DNA of 64,000 nt from Prorocentrum cordatum (GCA_963575745.1 CAUYUJ010000652.1:18501-82500); one strand, 5' to 3'; positions 1 through 11,093 are shown, counted from the first letter of the stretch. Notes: a model not told the origin generated them from the letters alone. A program made the numbers and translations.

Positions 1-7
1 CCATCAC

Positions 8-41
<34 letters not shown>

Positions 42-256
42 GTCATCATCATCATCAGCATCATCATCACCATCATCATAAGCAGCATCATCATCATCAT
101 CATCATGAGTATCATCATCAAAATCATGATGATTATCATCAGCAGCCGAAGCAGCATGATCATCGTCATCATCGTCATCATCATCATCATCATCGTCGTC
201 ATCATCATCATCATCATCAGCATCATCATCATCCTCATCATCATCAGCAGCATCAT
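1..256. repeat. (TCA)n microsatellite
   Basis: Imperfect TCA/ATC trinucleotide tract with scattered CGT, CAG and AAG interruptions. Open frames through it are low complexity (poly-Ile, poly-Ser or poly-His) and I do not regard them as genes. Confidence 0.95.
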
Positions 257-261
257 GACCC

Positions 262-690
262 GTTTCAGCACACCCCTCACACGTTTCGTGGCCCCATGGG
301 GAGCTCCACCGAGGGTCCCAAATGGGGTTCCCACATGCGTCCCCCGCACCCAGTACACCGTTTCGTGGCCCCATAGGGAGCTCCACCGACGGCCCCAGTG
401 CTACCGCCCGCATGCGCCCCGTGGCCCCATAGAGAGCTTCACCGAAGGCCCCAGTGGGGGTGCCCGCATGCGTCCCCCCCCACCCAATACAGCGCTTCGT
501 GGCCTCACAGGGAGCCCACCAAAGGCCCCAGTGGGGGTGCCCGCATGCGTCCCCCCCACCCCGTGGGGGTGCCCGCATGCGTCACCCCCCCAGTACAGCG
601 CTTCGTGGCCCCATGGGGAGCTCCACCGAAGAAGATATTCACAAGCGCGGTACTCACAACTGCATATGGTGGTTCCTCCAAAATCCGCCT
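262..690 (-). repeat. Family A minisatellite, truncated copy
   Basis: About five degenerate units built around CGTGGCCCCATAGGGAGCTC and CCACCGAAGGCCCCAGTGGG, the reverse complement of the units at 40-43 kb. The end at 650-680 carries the family A border module (reverse complement of CCATATGCAGTTGTG). The other border is missing; the copy runs into the (TCA)n tract, so it is truncated. Confidence 0.85.
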
Positions 691-936
691 GTTGGAAGAC
701 ATGCTCGACCTAAAAGGAGATGACTTCCTGATGCGTGCCCCCACGGCAACCCGAAGATCAAAATTCGGATTGGGGGGGGTACGGGTTCCACATGTGTTTC
801 TCCCAGGAAAATATCGGACTATATGGGAAGTGGGGGGGAAGGCAAAAACAACAAAATTCTTGACGCTTCGCGTATCCCCACCAGCCCATCCTACACCAGG
901 CACTCGAACGAAGAGCGCCGATGATCGGCAGCTGTT
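691..936. other. Spacer with short dispersed modules
   Basis: No coding signal seen. Positions 864-895 hold a short module (ACGCTTCGCGTATCCCCACC) that recurs near 12.3, 12.96, 30.8 and 45.2 kb. The GGATTGGGG...TTCCACATGTGTTT stretch at 767-800 resembles 23,968-23,998. Confidence 0.5.
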
Positions 937-1195
937 CTCCTCCCCTCTTCCTCCTTCTCCTCCGCCTTCTCCTCCTCCTCCTCCTCCTCTCCTCTTCCTC
1001 CTCCCTCTCCTCCTCCTGCTCCTCCTCCTCCTCCGCCTCTTCCTCCTCCTCACCTCCTACCTCCATCCTCCCTCCTCCTCCTCCGCCTCCTCCTCCTCCT
1101 CCTCCTCCTCTCCTCCTCCTCCTCCTCCTCTCCTCTACTCCTCCTCCTCCTCCTCCTCCTCCTCCTCCTCCTCGTCCGCCTCTTCCTCCTCCCTG
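937..1195. repeat. (CTC)n / (TCC)n polypyrimidine tract
   Basis: About 260 bp of near-pure pyrimidine CTC/TCC repeat with a few GC or AC interruptions. It produces long spurious open frames on both strands. Confidence 0.95.
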
Positions 1196-1232
1196 GTGGC
1201 GTATTGGAAGTGTCTTCGAACGTTTTGGTGGG

Positions 1233-1292
1233 CTCTTGGGCCTTGCGGGCGGGCGGGCGGCGCTCCGCCCGCCCGCGCGCAGAGCCCAAGAG
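1233..1292. other. GC-rich hairpin
   Basis: Two nested perfect stems: CTCTTGGGC (1233-1241) pairs with GCCCAAGAG (1284-1292), and a CGGGCGGGCGG block (within 1246-1260) pairs with CCGCCCGCCCG (1265-1275). Confidence 0.8.
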
Positions 1293-1317
1293 GGGGTCCA
1301 AGACGTCTTTTGGAACA

Positions 1318-1582
1318 ATCTTGGAGGAGATCGATCAACGAAGGGGGGTTCCCTAATTACAGCCCCCCCCTCAGGAGCCACGATCCTCGTGAGGGGTGTC
1401 GAATTTTGGCCTTCCCAGGAGTCGATCTTGGACGCTCTAACTACCCGCCAGGCGGCCCCCCATGTCCAGGTCAGTGGGGAGGGGGTAGGGGGAGGGGTAA
1501 ACCCCTCCCCGAAGGGGAAGAAGGAGGGGTGGAAGAGGAAACGCTCTAAACCACCGACGCCCAGAGGGCTGGTGGGATTATA
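1318..1582 (-). repeat. Dispersed repeat family B, copy 1
   Basis: Read on the minus strand it starts AATCCCACCAGCCCTCTGGG and continues through a pyrimidine block into the palindrome GAGGGGTTTACCCCTC, then a unique part with TCCTGAGGGGG. It matches 5,505-5,770, 33,470-33,960 and 44,066-44,470. Confidence 0.8.
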
Positions 1583-2162
1583 GGAAAACATAGGGAATCC
1601 TGCTATTTGTGTGTGTGTGTATACATGTGTTTCCTCGAGGTGCCCCGACGCCGCCCGCCCCCCCCCCCGCCCCCACCCCACTGGGCAGGGAAGGCGAAGT
1701 TGGGGCACGCGGGCTGGGCTGGGCTGGGTTCGGGGTGGGTGGTGAGCACAGCGTGCTTGCACGGAGGACAAGGACGGAGGGGCAGCCAGACGTGGGGGGA
1801 GGGGGAGAGGGACGGCGAGGACCGTCGGGCCGGGCGAAAGGGGGGCATAGCAAAGGGGGGCTTGAGAATCAGCTCGCGTAGCTGATATCCCCGGCGCCTC
1901 CCGGCGCCGGGAGGCGCCCATGTATCGAGGAATGGGCCCAGCGGGGCCGAAAACAGCTGCACGCAGCAGATTTCATAACCCCCGCTTTCCCTATCCCCCC
2001 CTTTCGTTCGGCCCGAGCCTCGCCTGGGCTGCGCTCCCGGCCAAACAAAATCCGAGAGGAGCCAATCTCGCTGCCACGACGCACCTCGCGCGGGGGCCCA
2101 AAAAGAAAAGAACGGAGACCGCCCAAAAGCCCCTCGGCCCTCGAAGCTCGGTTCTCGGCCTA
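1583..2162. other. GC-rich spacer
   Basis: I see no supported gene. It holds a short (GT)n run near 1608-1620 and a GGCGCCTCCCGGCGCCGGGAGGCGCC-like palindromic patch at about 1890-1918. Open frames here are composition effects. Confidence 0.5.
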
Positions 2163-2316
2163 GGTCGGGCCTGTCCCCCTACAGCGGGATTTTGGACGAA
2201 AAATGAAAAATACGCAAAAAATGCTCAAAAGATGCCCAAAACATACTCAAAAATAATCCCCAAACAATGTTTTGACTATTTTTGAAGATTCCCCCTGTAG
2301 AGGGACAGGCCCGACT
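2163..2316. mobile_element. MITE, TA-flanked, copy 1
   Basis: A 154 bp element with inverted ends: GGTCGGGCCTGTCCCCCTAC at the left, and the reverse complement of AGTCGGGCCTGTCCCTCTAC at the right. TA lies directly outside both ends (2161-2162, 2317-2318). The inside is AT-rich and non-coding. Copies are at 4,770-4,919 and 23,088-23,241. TA duplication and short TIRs fit a Tc1/mariner-type non-autonomous element; the superfamily is inferred. Confidence 0.9.
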
Positions 2317-2680
2317 TAATTCTCGGCATAGGAACCCAGACATGCGACGTCCTGATTGTTTCAGGACGGCGTTCCTGGAAGTCCTGCTTCTTTCCCCAGG
2401 ACCAGTTTTTCGCCCTGGATCCTTTTTGGACGGTCCCTAGGCCCGGCGGGGACACCCCGAGGCCAAAAATAGGCAAAAACCTCCGGTCCTGTTTTTTGTT
2501 ACGACGCGATCATGTCTGGGAAGTCGCGACGTCCTTTTCTGAAGTCGCCCTCGTAGCGGGTGCCGTCGGAGGAGACCTCCGTGCCGTGGCCGTGCTGCGT
2601 GTCGCCCTCCCACTGGCCGCTGTAGGTCCTGGGCCCGGCGCGCGCGCGCCCCCGCCCGCGGGCACAGCACGCCCCGAGGA
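2317..2680. other. Spacer
   Basis: No gene supported; GC-rich towards the (GGA)n tract, nothing recognisable. Confidence 0.4.
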
Positions 2681-2776
2681 GGAGGAGGAGGAGGAGGAGG
2701 AGGAGGAGGAGGAGGAGGAATACGAGGAGGAGGAATACGAGGAGGAGGAGGAGGAGGAGGAGGAGGAGGAGGAGGA
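2681..2776. repeat. (GGA)n purine tract
   Basis: GGA/GAG trinucleotide tract interrupted by two AATACGA patches. Open frames give poly-Glu or, on the other strand, poly-Ser or poly-Leu and are not credible genes. Confidence 0.95.
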
Positions 2777-2810
2777 GTCCCCCTGAGGGGTGGAGGAGGG
2801 CACATATCAT

Positions 2811-3010
2811 CGCACCGGCCTTGCAGACGTGCTGCAGCGGATTTTTGCTTGGATTTTTGCCTGAAGCGGCGAGCGAAAAACAAATTGAATGTTGCGTGGG
2901 TTCTTTTTGGTATTCACTCCTGGCCCCCCAAGAAAACCGCACGGAATTCACCTCGAAATCCGGAACGAAATTCTCCAGGACTGCCCAGGCCCATCTTATC
3001 GCTTTCCGAA
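2811..3010. repeat. Dispersed ~200 bp repeat D1, copy 1
   Basis: Matches 3,832-4,035 along its length. Shared blocks include CTTGCAGACGTG, GCAGCGGAT, CGGCGAG, CACCTCGAAATCCGGA and TTCTCCAGGAC. Many indels and no shared reading frame. Confidence 0.85.
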
Positions 3011-3797
3011 CGAAATCCGCTCTGCGGTGTTCGCGCCATGATACTGGGAGGTTTCCGTCGGGAGGATTAACGAGGATGAAACCCCATGGCGGGGGTTGTT
3101 GCGCCGCATTGGGCCGCGGACTAAGCGGGATCAGCCCAGATCACGCGTGAGCAAGCCAGATTGAGCGGAGTTAAGCCACATGAAGCCGGATGTCGGACCA
3201 GGGAAAAACCAGAAATTCACCTCCCAGGAACTGCACCCTCAAACCCTAAGAACTAAGAGCCTACAAAAATTTACAGCCTAAAATGCCTTAGTCCGCCCTT
3301 CAATCGCCCCCTCATGCGCCCCCCATTTTGGCACACCCCTCACGCAAATCCTTGCCCCTGGAGTGCCAAGAACGGTGTTCTGAGAGCTTTTGCAAATCGC
3401 AGGGCGCACCCCTCACGCAGATCGACCGCATCGTGCGTGCACCGCGCCGCAGTGCTAAAGATGCGAACTGGGGATCCGTCTCCTCGAGGCAACGAGCTAT
3501 CCCGCGCTCGTTGCGCAGCCACTCCATGCAATCTCACCGCCGCTGGGCGGCGTCCCTGCGACGCACAAGGACTCGCGTAAATATACGTTGTTCTTCAAAT
3601 CGCGTCGTCGCGCGCGCGTGCCGCATCGACATTGCAGCGGTTTCCCAGAAGACTTTTCGCGACTGTCGTCGTCGTTTTGAGATCAATATCGACGTCTTCG
3701 TCATCGGTATCCTCGTCGTCGTCGTTTTGAGATCAATATGTCTTGGGTCATGGGTGGGTGGGACACGTCCAACAGGCTTCAAGCTTCGGCTAGGGGA
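3011..3797. other. Spacer with a short direct repeat
   Basis: No supported gene. GTCGTCGTTTTGAGATCAATAT-like 22-mers occur twice, near 3,667 and 3,718, separated by about 50 bp. Confidence 0.5.
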
Positions 3798-3829
3798 CCC
3801 TAAACTCTAAACCCTAAAAACCCTAAACC
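3798..3829. repeat. Telomere-like CCCTAAA tract
   Basis: Four imperfect CCCTAAA units, i.e. TTTAGGG on the other strand, the telomere repeat type of plants and dinoflagellates. It is interstitial and short. Confidence 0.7.
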
Positions 3830-3831
3830 TG

Positions 3832-4035
3832 GGTCACTGCAACGACCTTGCAGACGTGATGCAGCGGATGTTTGCGTGGATTTCCGTCAATGCAAGACCC
3901 CGACGCGGCGAGTGAAACACAAAGCGAGTTTCGCGTGGACGTTTGCTGGTCTTCATTCGTGGCCTCAAACAAATCTTCACGGAATGCACCTCGAAATCCG
4001 GAGCGACATTCTCCAGGACACCCCGGGCCCACCCT
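3832..4035. repeat. Dispersed ~200 bp repeat D1, copy 2
   Basis: Second copy of the block at 2,811-3,010. It follows directly on the telomere-like tract. Confidence 0.85.
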
Positions 4036-4769
4036 ACAGTCAACCCGTGAAGTAAGGATGCGCGATAAGGATGCAAGGGCCTTGGACGCCCAACTGGAAG
4101 CTCTTCGAGCGGGGCGCGGCCAACGAACGTGGCGAAGGATGGACCCGAGGGGGCAAGGATGCAAGGGTACCCTTGGGAAGCCTGAGCCCATCCTTCTCAC
4201 GCGGGTTGGACTGCATCGCCTCCCGAACGACCTCCGCTCTGCGATGCTGGCGCGCCATGCAACCCGCGCTGCACGCGCTGGTCGGGCCAGGGCGGCGCGC
4301 GCAGGGCCCCACGAGGACCCACCTTGCCGTCGCTCGGACGTCCATTTCCCGTGCGCTTTCCAGTCTCGTGCGTTTTTTTTTTGCTCGATGGTCCAGGAGG
4401 GTCCTCGATGGTTCTCGCCGAGACAAAACGCACACGTCCAAGCGATGCCAAGCCACCGCAAGCCCGCAAGCCCGCCGCCCAGGAGCCGCGGCCGCGGGAA
4501 GGGGCGCGTTTCGGCTGCGCCCACCGCCGCCGGGCACGCGGGAGCGGCCTCGGCCGACCGCTCGACACCCCCAGGACAACACGAGAGTTACAGTCAACGC
4601 GCCTAGGAAGGACGCGCTCCTTGATCTAGGGTACCCTTGTGTCCTTCCTTGCCTCTGCGGCCCGTTCTTTGCCGGTTTCACTGGTCGCCCGCCGCCGAAA
4701 TAATCCCAACTTTGGCCGCCAAAGGTCTTGCGTCCTTACCACCCGTCCTTAATAGACGTTTTGACTATA
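4036..4769. other. GC-rich spacer with internal duplications
   Basis: No gene supported. The blocks GGGCCCCACGAGGACCCAC (near 4,302 and 4,990), CCAGGAGCCGCGGCCG (near 4,480 and 5,027) and CTCGGCCGACC (near 4,550 and 4,953) link this interval to 4,920-5,130. Confidence 0.5.
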
Positions 4770-4919
4770 GGTCGGGCCTGTCCCCCTAGAGGCGGATTGT
4801 GGACGAAAAACAAAGAATAGTCAAAAAATACCCCAACATGGCCCAACATGGTCAAAAAAGTCGTCCCCAGACTCTTTATTTTTGAAGACTCCTCCTCCTG
4901 TAGAGGGACAGGCCCGACG
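4770..4919. mobile_element. MITE, copy 2
   Basis: Same termini as the element at 2,163: GGTCGGGCCTGTCCCCCTA at the left, AGAGGGACAGGCCCGAC at the right. TA precedes it (4768-4769) but GA follows, so the right flank has diverged or differed. The AT-rich core is distinct in sequence. Confidence 0.9.
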
Positions 4920-5504
4920 AAACACGAGAGGGCCCCAGGAACTCGGAAGGTGCCTCGGCCGACCCCTCCCCCCCGGGACAACGCAGGAGGGCCCCACGAG
5001 GACCCACCGCGCCCGCCGCCCGGGCCCAGGAGCCGCGGCCGATGAAGCGGCGCGCCGGCCGCGCCCGCATCGGCCGCCGGGAACTCCGGAGGGGCCTCGG
5101 CGGACCCCCCCCCCCACCCCGCCCTGGGGCCACAGCTGCAGCCGAACCTGGACCCGCGGCCAGGGCCAGGGCCAGGGCCGAGGGTTATGTTGCTCCCACC
5201 GTGGAGCACCTGGAAAAGTGTCGGAAAAGCGCCGGAACACTGCCGAAGCAGAGCCGAAACAGCGTCGAACGAGTGCCTCCCAGGGCCCGACACGCGAAAA
5301 CCCTCTCAAGTTTCGGTACCGTCCTGGTGTTCGAAATTCTTTCTGGTGCTCAAGGCGAAAGTAGGTTGGAACATCATAAGCCGAGGGTAGGACCGAGGCT
5401 CGGCGGACATTGTTGCCAGCAGCGAACCAATCGTCCACAGAATCTCGGCGTCGTTCCCGTTGCCGTCGTCGTCGTCGTCGCTGACGTCGAGGAGCACGAA
5501 TCCC
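4920..5504. other. GC-rich spacer
   Basis: Carries the blocks shared with 4,200-4,600. No supported reading frame; nothing else recognised. Confidence 0.4.
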
Positions 5505-5770
5505 ACCAGCACCAGCCCTCTGGGCGTAGGTGAGTGATTTGGGGCGGCTCCTCTTCCAACCCCCTTTCTTCCCTTTCGCGGAAAGATTTACCCCTCCCCC
5601 TACCCCCTCCCCTGGACTTGGACGGGGGAGGCCGCGAGGTGTCGCAGCGTCCAAAACGGCCTCGGCGAGGAAGCCAAAATCATTGGTTCTACTAGGGGTT
5701 GGGCCCCAGTTTGGCCTCTTGGGGGGGCGACGCTAATCAAGGACCCCCCATTTTTGATCGATCTCCGAAA
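5505..5770 (+). repeat. Dispersed repeat family B, copy 2 (head part)
   Basis: Begins ACCAGCCCTCTGGGCGT, followed by a pyrimidine block, GATTTACCCCTCCCCCTACC, then ACTAGGGGTTGGGCCC. Compare 44,066-44,470. The palindrome in the other copies is partly lost here. Confidence 0.75.
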
Positions 5771-6470
5771 TGGCCCCACGAGCGCTCTCAAGGCTCCCAA
5801 GGGTGCCCCAAGAGAGCCGCAAGAGGTGGCCAGGAGGCCCCAAGAGGCCCCCAAGAGGCCCCCAGGATGCCCCCAAGAGGTTCCCAAGAGACCCCCAAGA
5901 GGCCCCAAGAGGCACCCCAGAGGCACCCAAGACGCCCCAATGCCAAAATCACTGGTTTTAGTGAGGCGTTGGCCACATCTTGGTTTCCGGGAGGGGGCAC
6001 TGCTTCAGAAGACTTCAAGAGCGCCTGGGAGAGCCCAAGATGACCTCCAAGATGGCTCAAGATAACCCTAAATGCCTCAAGATGGCTCCCACGATGCTCC
6101 AAGAGGCCCCACGACCGCTCCAAGACGGCTCCAAGTGGCCAAAGGAGCTCCCCGCCAAAATCCTTCCAAAACCTTGGGGAATCAACGTTTTTGGTTTTCT
6201 CGCCGAGGCCTCAAGATGGCTCCAAGATGGCCCAAAAGGCTCCACGAGTGCTCCCAAGGCCCCCAAGAGCACTCCAAGAGGGCCCCAAGAGGCGCCCAGG
6301 AGGCCCCAGGAGGCCTCAACAGGCGCCCAAGAGGCCTCCAAGAGGCTCCCAAGACCCCCAAGAGGCTCCAAAAAGCTCTCCGAGGCACCCAATACGCTCT
6401 GAGGAACCAGGACCGCCAAAAGGCCCCCAAGACGCTCCAAGAGACCTCCACAGGGGAACCCTTCCTCTCT
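5771..6470 (+). repeat. (AAGAGGCCCCC)n minisatellite attached to family B
   Basis: Degenerate ~9-12 bp units of CCCCAAGAGGC. The same motif follows family B at 44,460-44,680 and, sparsely, at 33,590-33,960. Open frames rich in Pro-Arg-Gly on one strand and Leu-Gly-Ser-Trp on the other are repeat artefacts. Confidence 0.85.
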
Positions 6471-8019
6471 GTGCTGCCCACTTCCCTGATCCAGGCACTT
6501 CCTCTGGGCATTGTTATGGATGGGCTGGTGGTTTTTTTTGATCGCGAGCGACGCAGGCAGCTGCGCGCCGTCAAGGTAGTCGGACGACAGGCCAACCGAA
6601 CAGGACAGGCGGAAAAAGGGCCACAACGGTGGCGAGAACTACGCGGCGGAGGGGAAACGAACGAGAGCACACAGAGGGCGAGGCGACGAAGAGCAAGAGG
6701 GCGAAAGAGCAAGGACCAGCGAAAACGAGGGCGCACAGGAAGAAGGAGAACGAGAGGCGAAAAGAGACACGGCAGAGAAGACGGGCGCGCCGGAGTTCAG
6801 GCTCAGGCAACGTCGAGGACGAAGCTCCTTAGGCTGGCGGGGTTACTTTTTAGTCAGCGGCCGCAGGCGAGCGCGCCAGCGGCGAGTCCAGTCAAAGTGG
6901 GGCACGCAACGACGAATTACCCAGAAGCGGCGGGGCGGAGCCTCACGCAGCACCTCAGCGGCGGGCCGGCGAGTGGAAGGGGCTGGCTGTAGCTGAATAC
7001 CAGTACTGTCAGGGCGCACGTATGCAACGCGTCGGAAGCTGCAGGTAGTCGAGAAGACCGGCGACCAGGGACAGTAGCAGACGTGTAATAAGATGCAAGG
7101 GCGCAAGCTCCCAGACTACGGCGAAGGTACCAGGGTGGCCGCAGCCAAGTGAACCGACTGACGGAGGTCGAATTGGTGCCCAATGTGGGCGCGAGCGCTG
7201 GCAGGCTGCGAAGTACCAGGGCGGCCCGGGCCGTCAAGCCCAACAGCAGCAGAACACACAAGTGCGAGAAGCAGCCAAGCTGCAGCGCGGCCAGAATGGC
7301 GCGGGGCACAACGAAAGAAACCGCGGAGAGCTCGGAAACCCAAACGGCGGCCCGAGACCAGACGGGTGCAAGAGGTGGCGCCAGCGAAGTCGCGCACCAG
7401 AAGCCCTGAGTTGGGAACGCGTGCCCGTAGTCAGCACACCGGTGGCGGCGACAGACGCACACAGACACCGCGGGGAGAACCCAGCGCTGAACCAGGGCGG
7501 CAACCGCGGAGAAGCGGGACCACGGAGCGCCCAGGCTGAACCACAGACGTCCAGGGCCCCCACCGAGGGGGAAGAATACCGCGAAGTGGACGGAAAGAAA
7601 AAAGCCGGGGCCGGCGGGGGGCGACCAACCGAACTGGTTGGGAGACCGGGAGCCCAGCCGAAAAGGGGGGCACCCCGACACGGCAGGGCGCCCGGGGGCG
7701 CGAGGGAGGGACGCGCCAAGAGCGAAAACAACTACAGCGGGCCGAAGGCCGACGGGGGGCACGTGGACCACGGCCCCAGCGGCAGTCCACGAGCCAGCAT
7801 TGTCAGCAGACCGCTGCCCGCGTTCCCAAGAGCGGGGAGCAGCGGGGGCTGGGCAGGGAGTGGCACCATGGAAGGAGCACCGCCTGCAGGTCCAGCGTCG
7901 GCCACAGCGAGGACTGCAGCGGGCCGTCCGCGGCGGCCCCCGCTCCAGCCACCGTCCAGTCGCGATGTCGGAGGTCAATGCCAGGGTTCGCTAACGGCCA
8001 CTGCACGAGAACGAAAGTA
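6471..8019. other. GC-rich region without supported genes
   Basis: Purine-rich at 6,630-6,800 (GAGCAAGAGGGCGAAAG type). Open frames of 100-350 codons exist on both strands, but their composition matches the local base bias and no motif or repeated conservation supports them. The TTACTTTTTAGTCAGCGGC patch at 6,842-6,860 has a looser relative near 10,768-10,790. Confidence 0.4.
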
Positions 8020-9970
8020 AGAAACCATTGGCCTAACGGGCCCTGTGCTAGGTGAGAAGAGCGATGATATCGAACCGCGTTCCTTCCTGGCCTAACGGGC
8101 CCTGTTTCAACTGGAGAATCAAAAGCCACGATGCAGGGAGGCGCCAGGGAGGGCTGCAACCCTGACGCCGTGGTGCAGCCCGCGTCTGGCCTAACGAGCA
8201 CTGCTTCTCTCGGCGAGGACGCTGGGGCCGAACCTCCGTCTCCCTCTGGCCAGACGGGCCCTGCCTCTCCTTGCGAAGTCTGCTGGCCACTACCGGCCAA
8301 ACGGGCCCAGTTCCTCTTGGCGGGACCAGTGACACGGCGCACCCGCCCCTTTCTGGCCCCACGGGCCCGGCCTCCCCATGAGGGACCTGATGGCCACCAG
8401 GGTTGTCCGCAAGGACGTCAGGACTTGGACGTCGGGCGCTCGCAGGATCTGCCAGCCACCAGGGGTGCACCCTTGGACGCCAGAGCGCGGAGGTCGGATG
8501 CCGAGGGTGCCTCGTTCGCCCGGGAGGGGATGGGGAGAACCTGTCACTCCGCTTCCTACAGGCACAACGGGCCCTGTTCCTCCGGTTGAGACAGATGAGG
8601 CCGTCGCCCCCCTTCCCCCAAACCTGGCGGGCCCTGCTTCCCCCTGTGAACTCTGGCGACCGCCAGGGTTGTCCGCGTGGACGCGCGGGCACGGACGTCG
8701 GACGCAGAGGGCGCCCCGTGCGCCTGCGAGAGAAAGGGGTGAGGCAGTCACTCCGCCCCCCCCTGGCCAAACGGGCCCTGCCGGCATCCAGGGCGCGGAG
8801 AGGGGGGGAGCAGGGAGGGGGGCAGCAGACGGGGGCGGTCAGAAATCGGCGGCATGCTGTCCTGAGTCGCGCGCGGCTGCTCCGCGTGGGCCTCGGCTGT
8901 CAGCCTCGTCCGAAACAGGGCGGACAAGGGGCGAGTCTTCCACGTCCGTCGGCGCGGGCTGCCCCCACGCCGCGCCGTCGGTCGGTCGGGGGGGGGTGGG
9001 CGACAAGACCCGCTGTCGATGCCTGCGACGTGGCTGACGGCTGTCTCTTTTGGTCCGTCCCTCGCGCCTCGCTGCAGGGGAGTACCTGGGAGGGCTGCAA
9101 CCCTGCCGCCGCCGCGGCGCGGCCCGCTTCTGGCCTAGGGCCCCGCTACTCTTGGCGAGGACGCTGAGACCGTGCCTCCGTCGCCCTCGGCCTGACGGGC
9201 CCTGCTCTCCTTGCGAGGTCTGCTGGCCACCAGGTTTGCCCGCGTGGGCACCAGGGTTCGGACTTCGGATACCAAAGGTGCCTCGATCGCCTGCGGGAGG
9301 ACGGGGAGGGACGGTCGCTCCTCTTCCTTCCGGCCTAACCGGCCCTGTTCCTCTTGGCGAGCCCTCTGACACGGCGCCACTGCTCCTTTCGACCAAACGG
9401 GCCCTGTTTCACAAGAGGGGCCCGAGGACCATCAGGGTAGTCCGCAAGGACACCGGACTTGGACGTCGGACGCAAGGAGCGCCTCGCTCGCCGACAAGGG
9501 GGCGGAAAAAAGGCAGCCGCTCCGACCCCCGCAGGCCAACGGGCCTTGCTCCCCGTTGAAGACCGGCGAGAGCGCCATTCCGCCGCCTTCAGGCCAAACG
9601 GGCCCGGTTCCCCCTGCAAGGACGGCAGGCCACCCAGGGTGCACCCTTGGACAACAGAGCGCGGAGGACGGAGGACGGATGCCAAGGGTGCCTCGCCCGC
9701 CTGGGAGGGGAAGGGGAGAGCCGGACACCCGCTTCCTTCTGGCCAACCGGACCCAGTCCACTAGATGAATCGGACGAGGCTGTCACCCCCCCCCTTCATC
9801 CAGGCCTAACGGGCCCGGCCTCTCCCGCGAGCACGGCGACCGCCAGGGTGGCCCGCATGGACGAGGGGGCTCAAACAACGGACGCAGGGGGTGCCACGTT
9901 CGCCAAGCAAAGGATGGGGAGGGGCTGGCACCCCGCATCCTACAGGCCTAACGGGCCCTGCATTTTGCCG
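8020..9970 (+). repeat. Interspersed GGCCTAACGGGCCCTG repeat array
   Basis: About 19 occurrences of a ~16 bp core, consensus GGCC(T/A)AACGGGCCCTG, often followed by TTCCTCTTGGCGAGGAC. Cores sit at 8,030, 8,089, 8,187, 8,248, 8,293, 8,567, 8,762, 9,190, 9,330, 9,391, 9,592, 9,805 and 9,945 among others. Between them a looser ~200 bp unit recurs with CACCAGGGTGCACCCTTGGA, GGTGCCTCG..CGCC and GGGAGGGGA. No convincing protein. Confidence 0.8.
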
Positions 9971-10109
9971 TGGGACCGCAGAGAGCGCCATCCGAGAATA
10001 GGGAGGGGCAGGCGGAGAAACGGACCGGCAAACCAGGGAACCAGGGAGCAGCAGAGGGCGGCACTGCCGCAAGAAGGCGGGCGACAAGGGTGAGCCGAGG
10101 GCGGGCGGG

Positions 10110-10660
10110 CTAGGGGTGACAACCTTTCCCCTGCGTCTTACCCTTCCTGGAAGCACGGTTGTCAGAGTGGCCCTTCGTCACCTGGCGCCCCTTGCCCGCG
10201 CCGCCTCTGCGGCTCGGGAATCGCTGCTGCGACTGAACCCAGTTGGCGCCGAGGTTGAGCGCGTCGCTCATGGCCCCCACATCGCAGTTGTGGTTGCGGA
10301 AGGAGCGCGGGAAGCTGACGCAGGTTTGCCGGTCGCGCCGTCGCGGGTCGAATGCGCCCTTGCCGCGCTGCTCGGCGAAAGCGTGCCAGGCGCCTGAACA
10401 TTGCACCCAGGGTGGCTTGGAGCCGCCCCATCGCCTCGCCAGGGGTCTCCCCGGGGAGACCCCACTGGACGCAGCCGCGGCGCCAGTCCGGGGGGCGGCG
10501 CGCCGCGCGAGGCAGCCGCGCGCCGCTGGCGGCGGCGGATCGTGGTCCGAGACGCTGGGGCCTTGGCGGCCGCGACGGCCGAGGCCATGAGGAGGGCCCC
10601 AGGCCGCGAGACCAGAGCGGGGGGCCCAAGCCGCGGCGCCAGTCCGGGCGGGTCCCTTGA
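10110..10660 (-). pseudogene. Frameshifted coding remnant, paralogue of 13,452-13,943
   Basis: I do not recognise the family. Two minus-strand frames together match the protein at 13,452-13,943. The upstream frame has VQWGLPGETPGEAMGRLQ and the downstream frame has GAWHAFAEQRGKGAFDP, RSFRNHNCDVGAMSDAL and NWVQSQQRF. At the join the DNA reads TTCAGGCGCCTGG where the paralogue has TTCACTGGCACCTGG, a 2 bp deletion that breaks the frame. A 15 bp segment (SVPGG in the paralogue) is also absent just after. Agreement at protein level while the DNA has drifted suggests both descend from a real coding exon. Function unknown. Confidence 0.55.
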
Positions 10661-11060
10661 GGGCCGGGGGGCAGAGCGGTCTGGACGCTTCCTTGAGCCC
10701 TAACCCGATCCCCCCCGCCAGGGGGGAATAGGGGCAGCGGCTTGAGGCAGGGGGGTTACGGAACTGGCGGGGGTACTTTTTTTGACTGACGGCTCACAAA
10801 GACAGATCCAAGGAGCGGGACGGGCTCGGCTGGGGCACAGGGCGAGATAATTGGCAACGACGGCACGTAGGCCGACGCCGCAAGTGCACGTGCAAGAAGC
10901 AAAATGCCCCTCATTAAGATGCAAGCGACCCAGGAGCGGGGGCGCAGGCACCAGACTGACGACGAGGAGGCGAGAGAGCGAGGAAGGGCGGCGGGCGCGA
11001 GAGCAGGAGAGGCGGCAGAGAAGAAAAGGAGGGGGGCCGAAGAAAGTCTCACTCACAAGG
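10661..11060. other. Spacer
   Basis: GC-rich, nothing supported. Confidence 0.35.
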
Positions 11061-11093
11061 ACTCCTGGAAGTGCTCGGGCAGGAGCGACCGAC

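Noticed and set aside
758-1921. A 387-codon minus-strand frame
   Set aside because: It runs through the (CTC)n tract and family B repeat; poly-Glu/Arg/Gly composition only.
6917-7978. 353-codon hydrophobic minus-strand frame
   Set aside because: GC-rich DNA with an equally open plus-strand frame (7,262-8,020); no motif, no repeated conservation.
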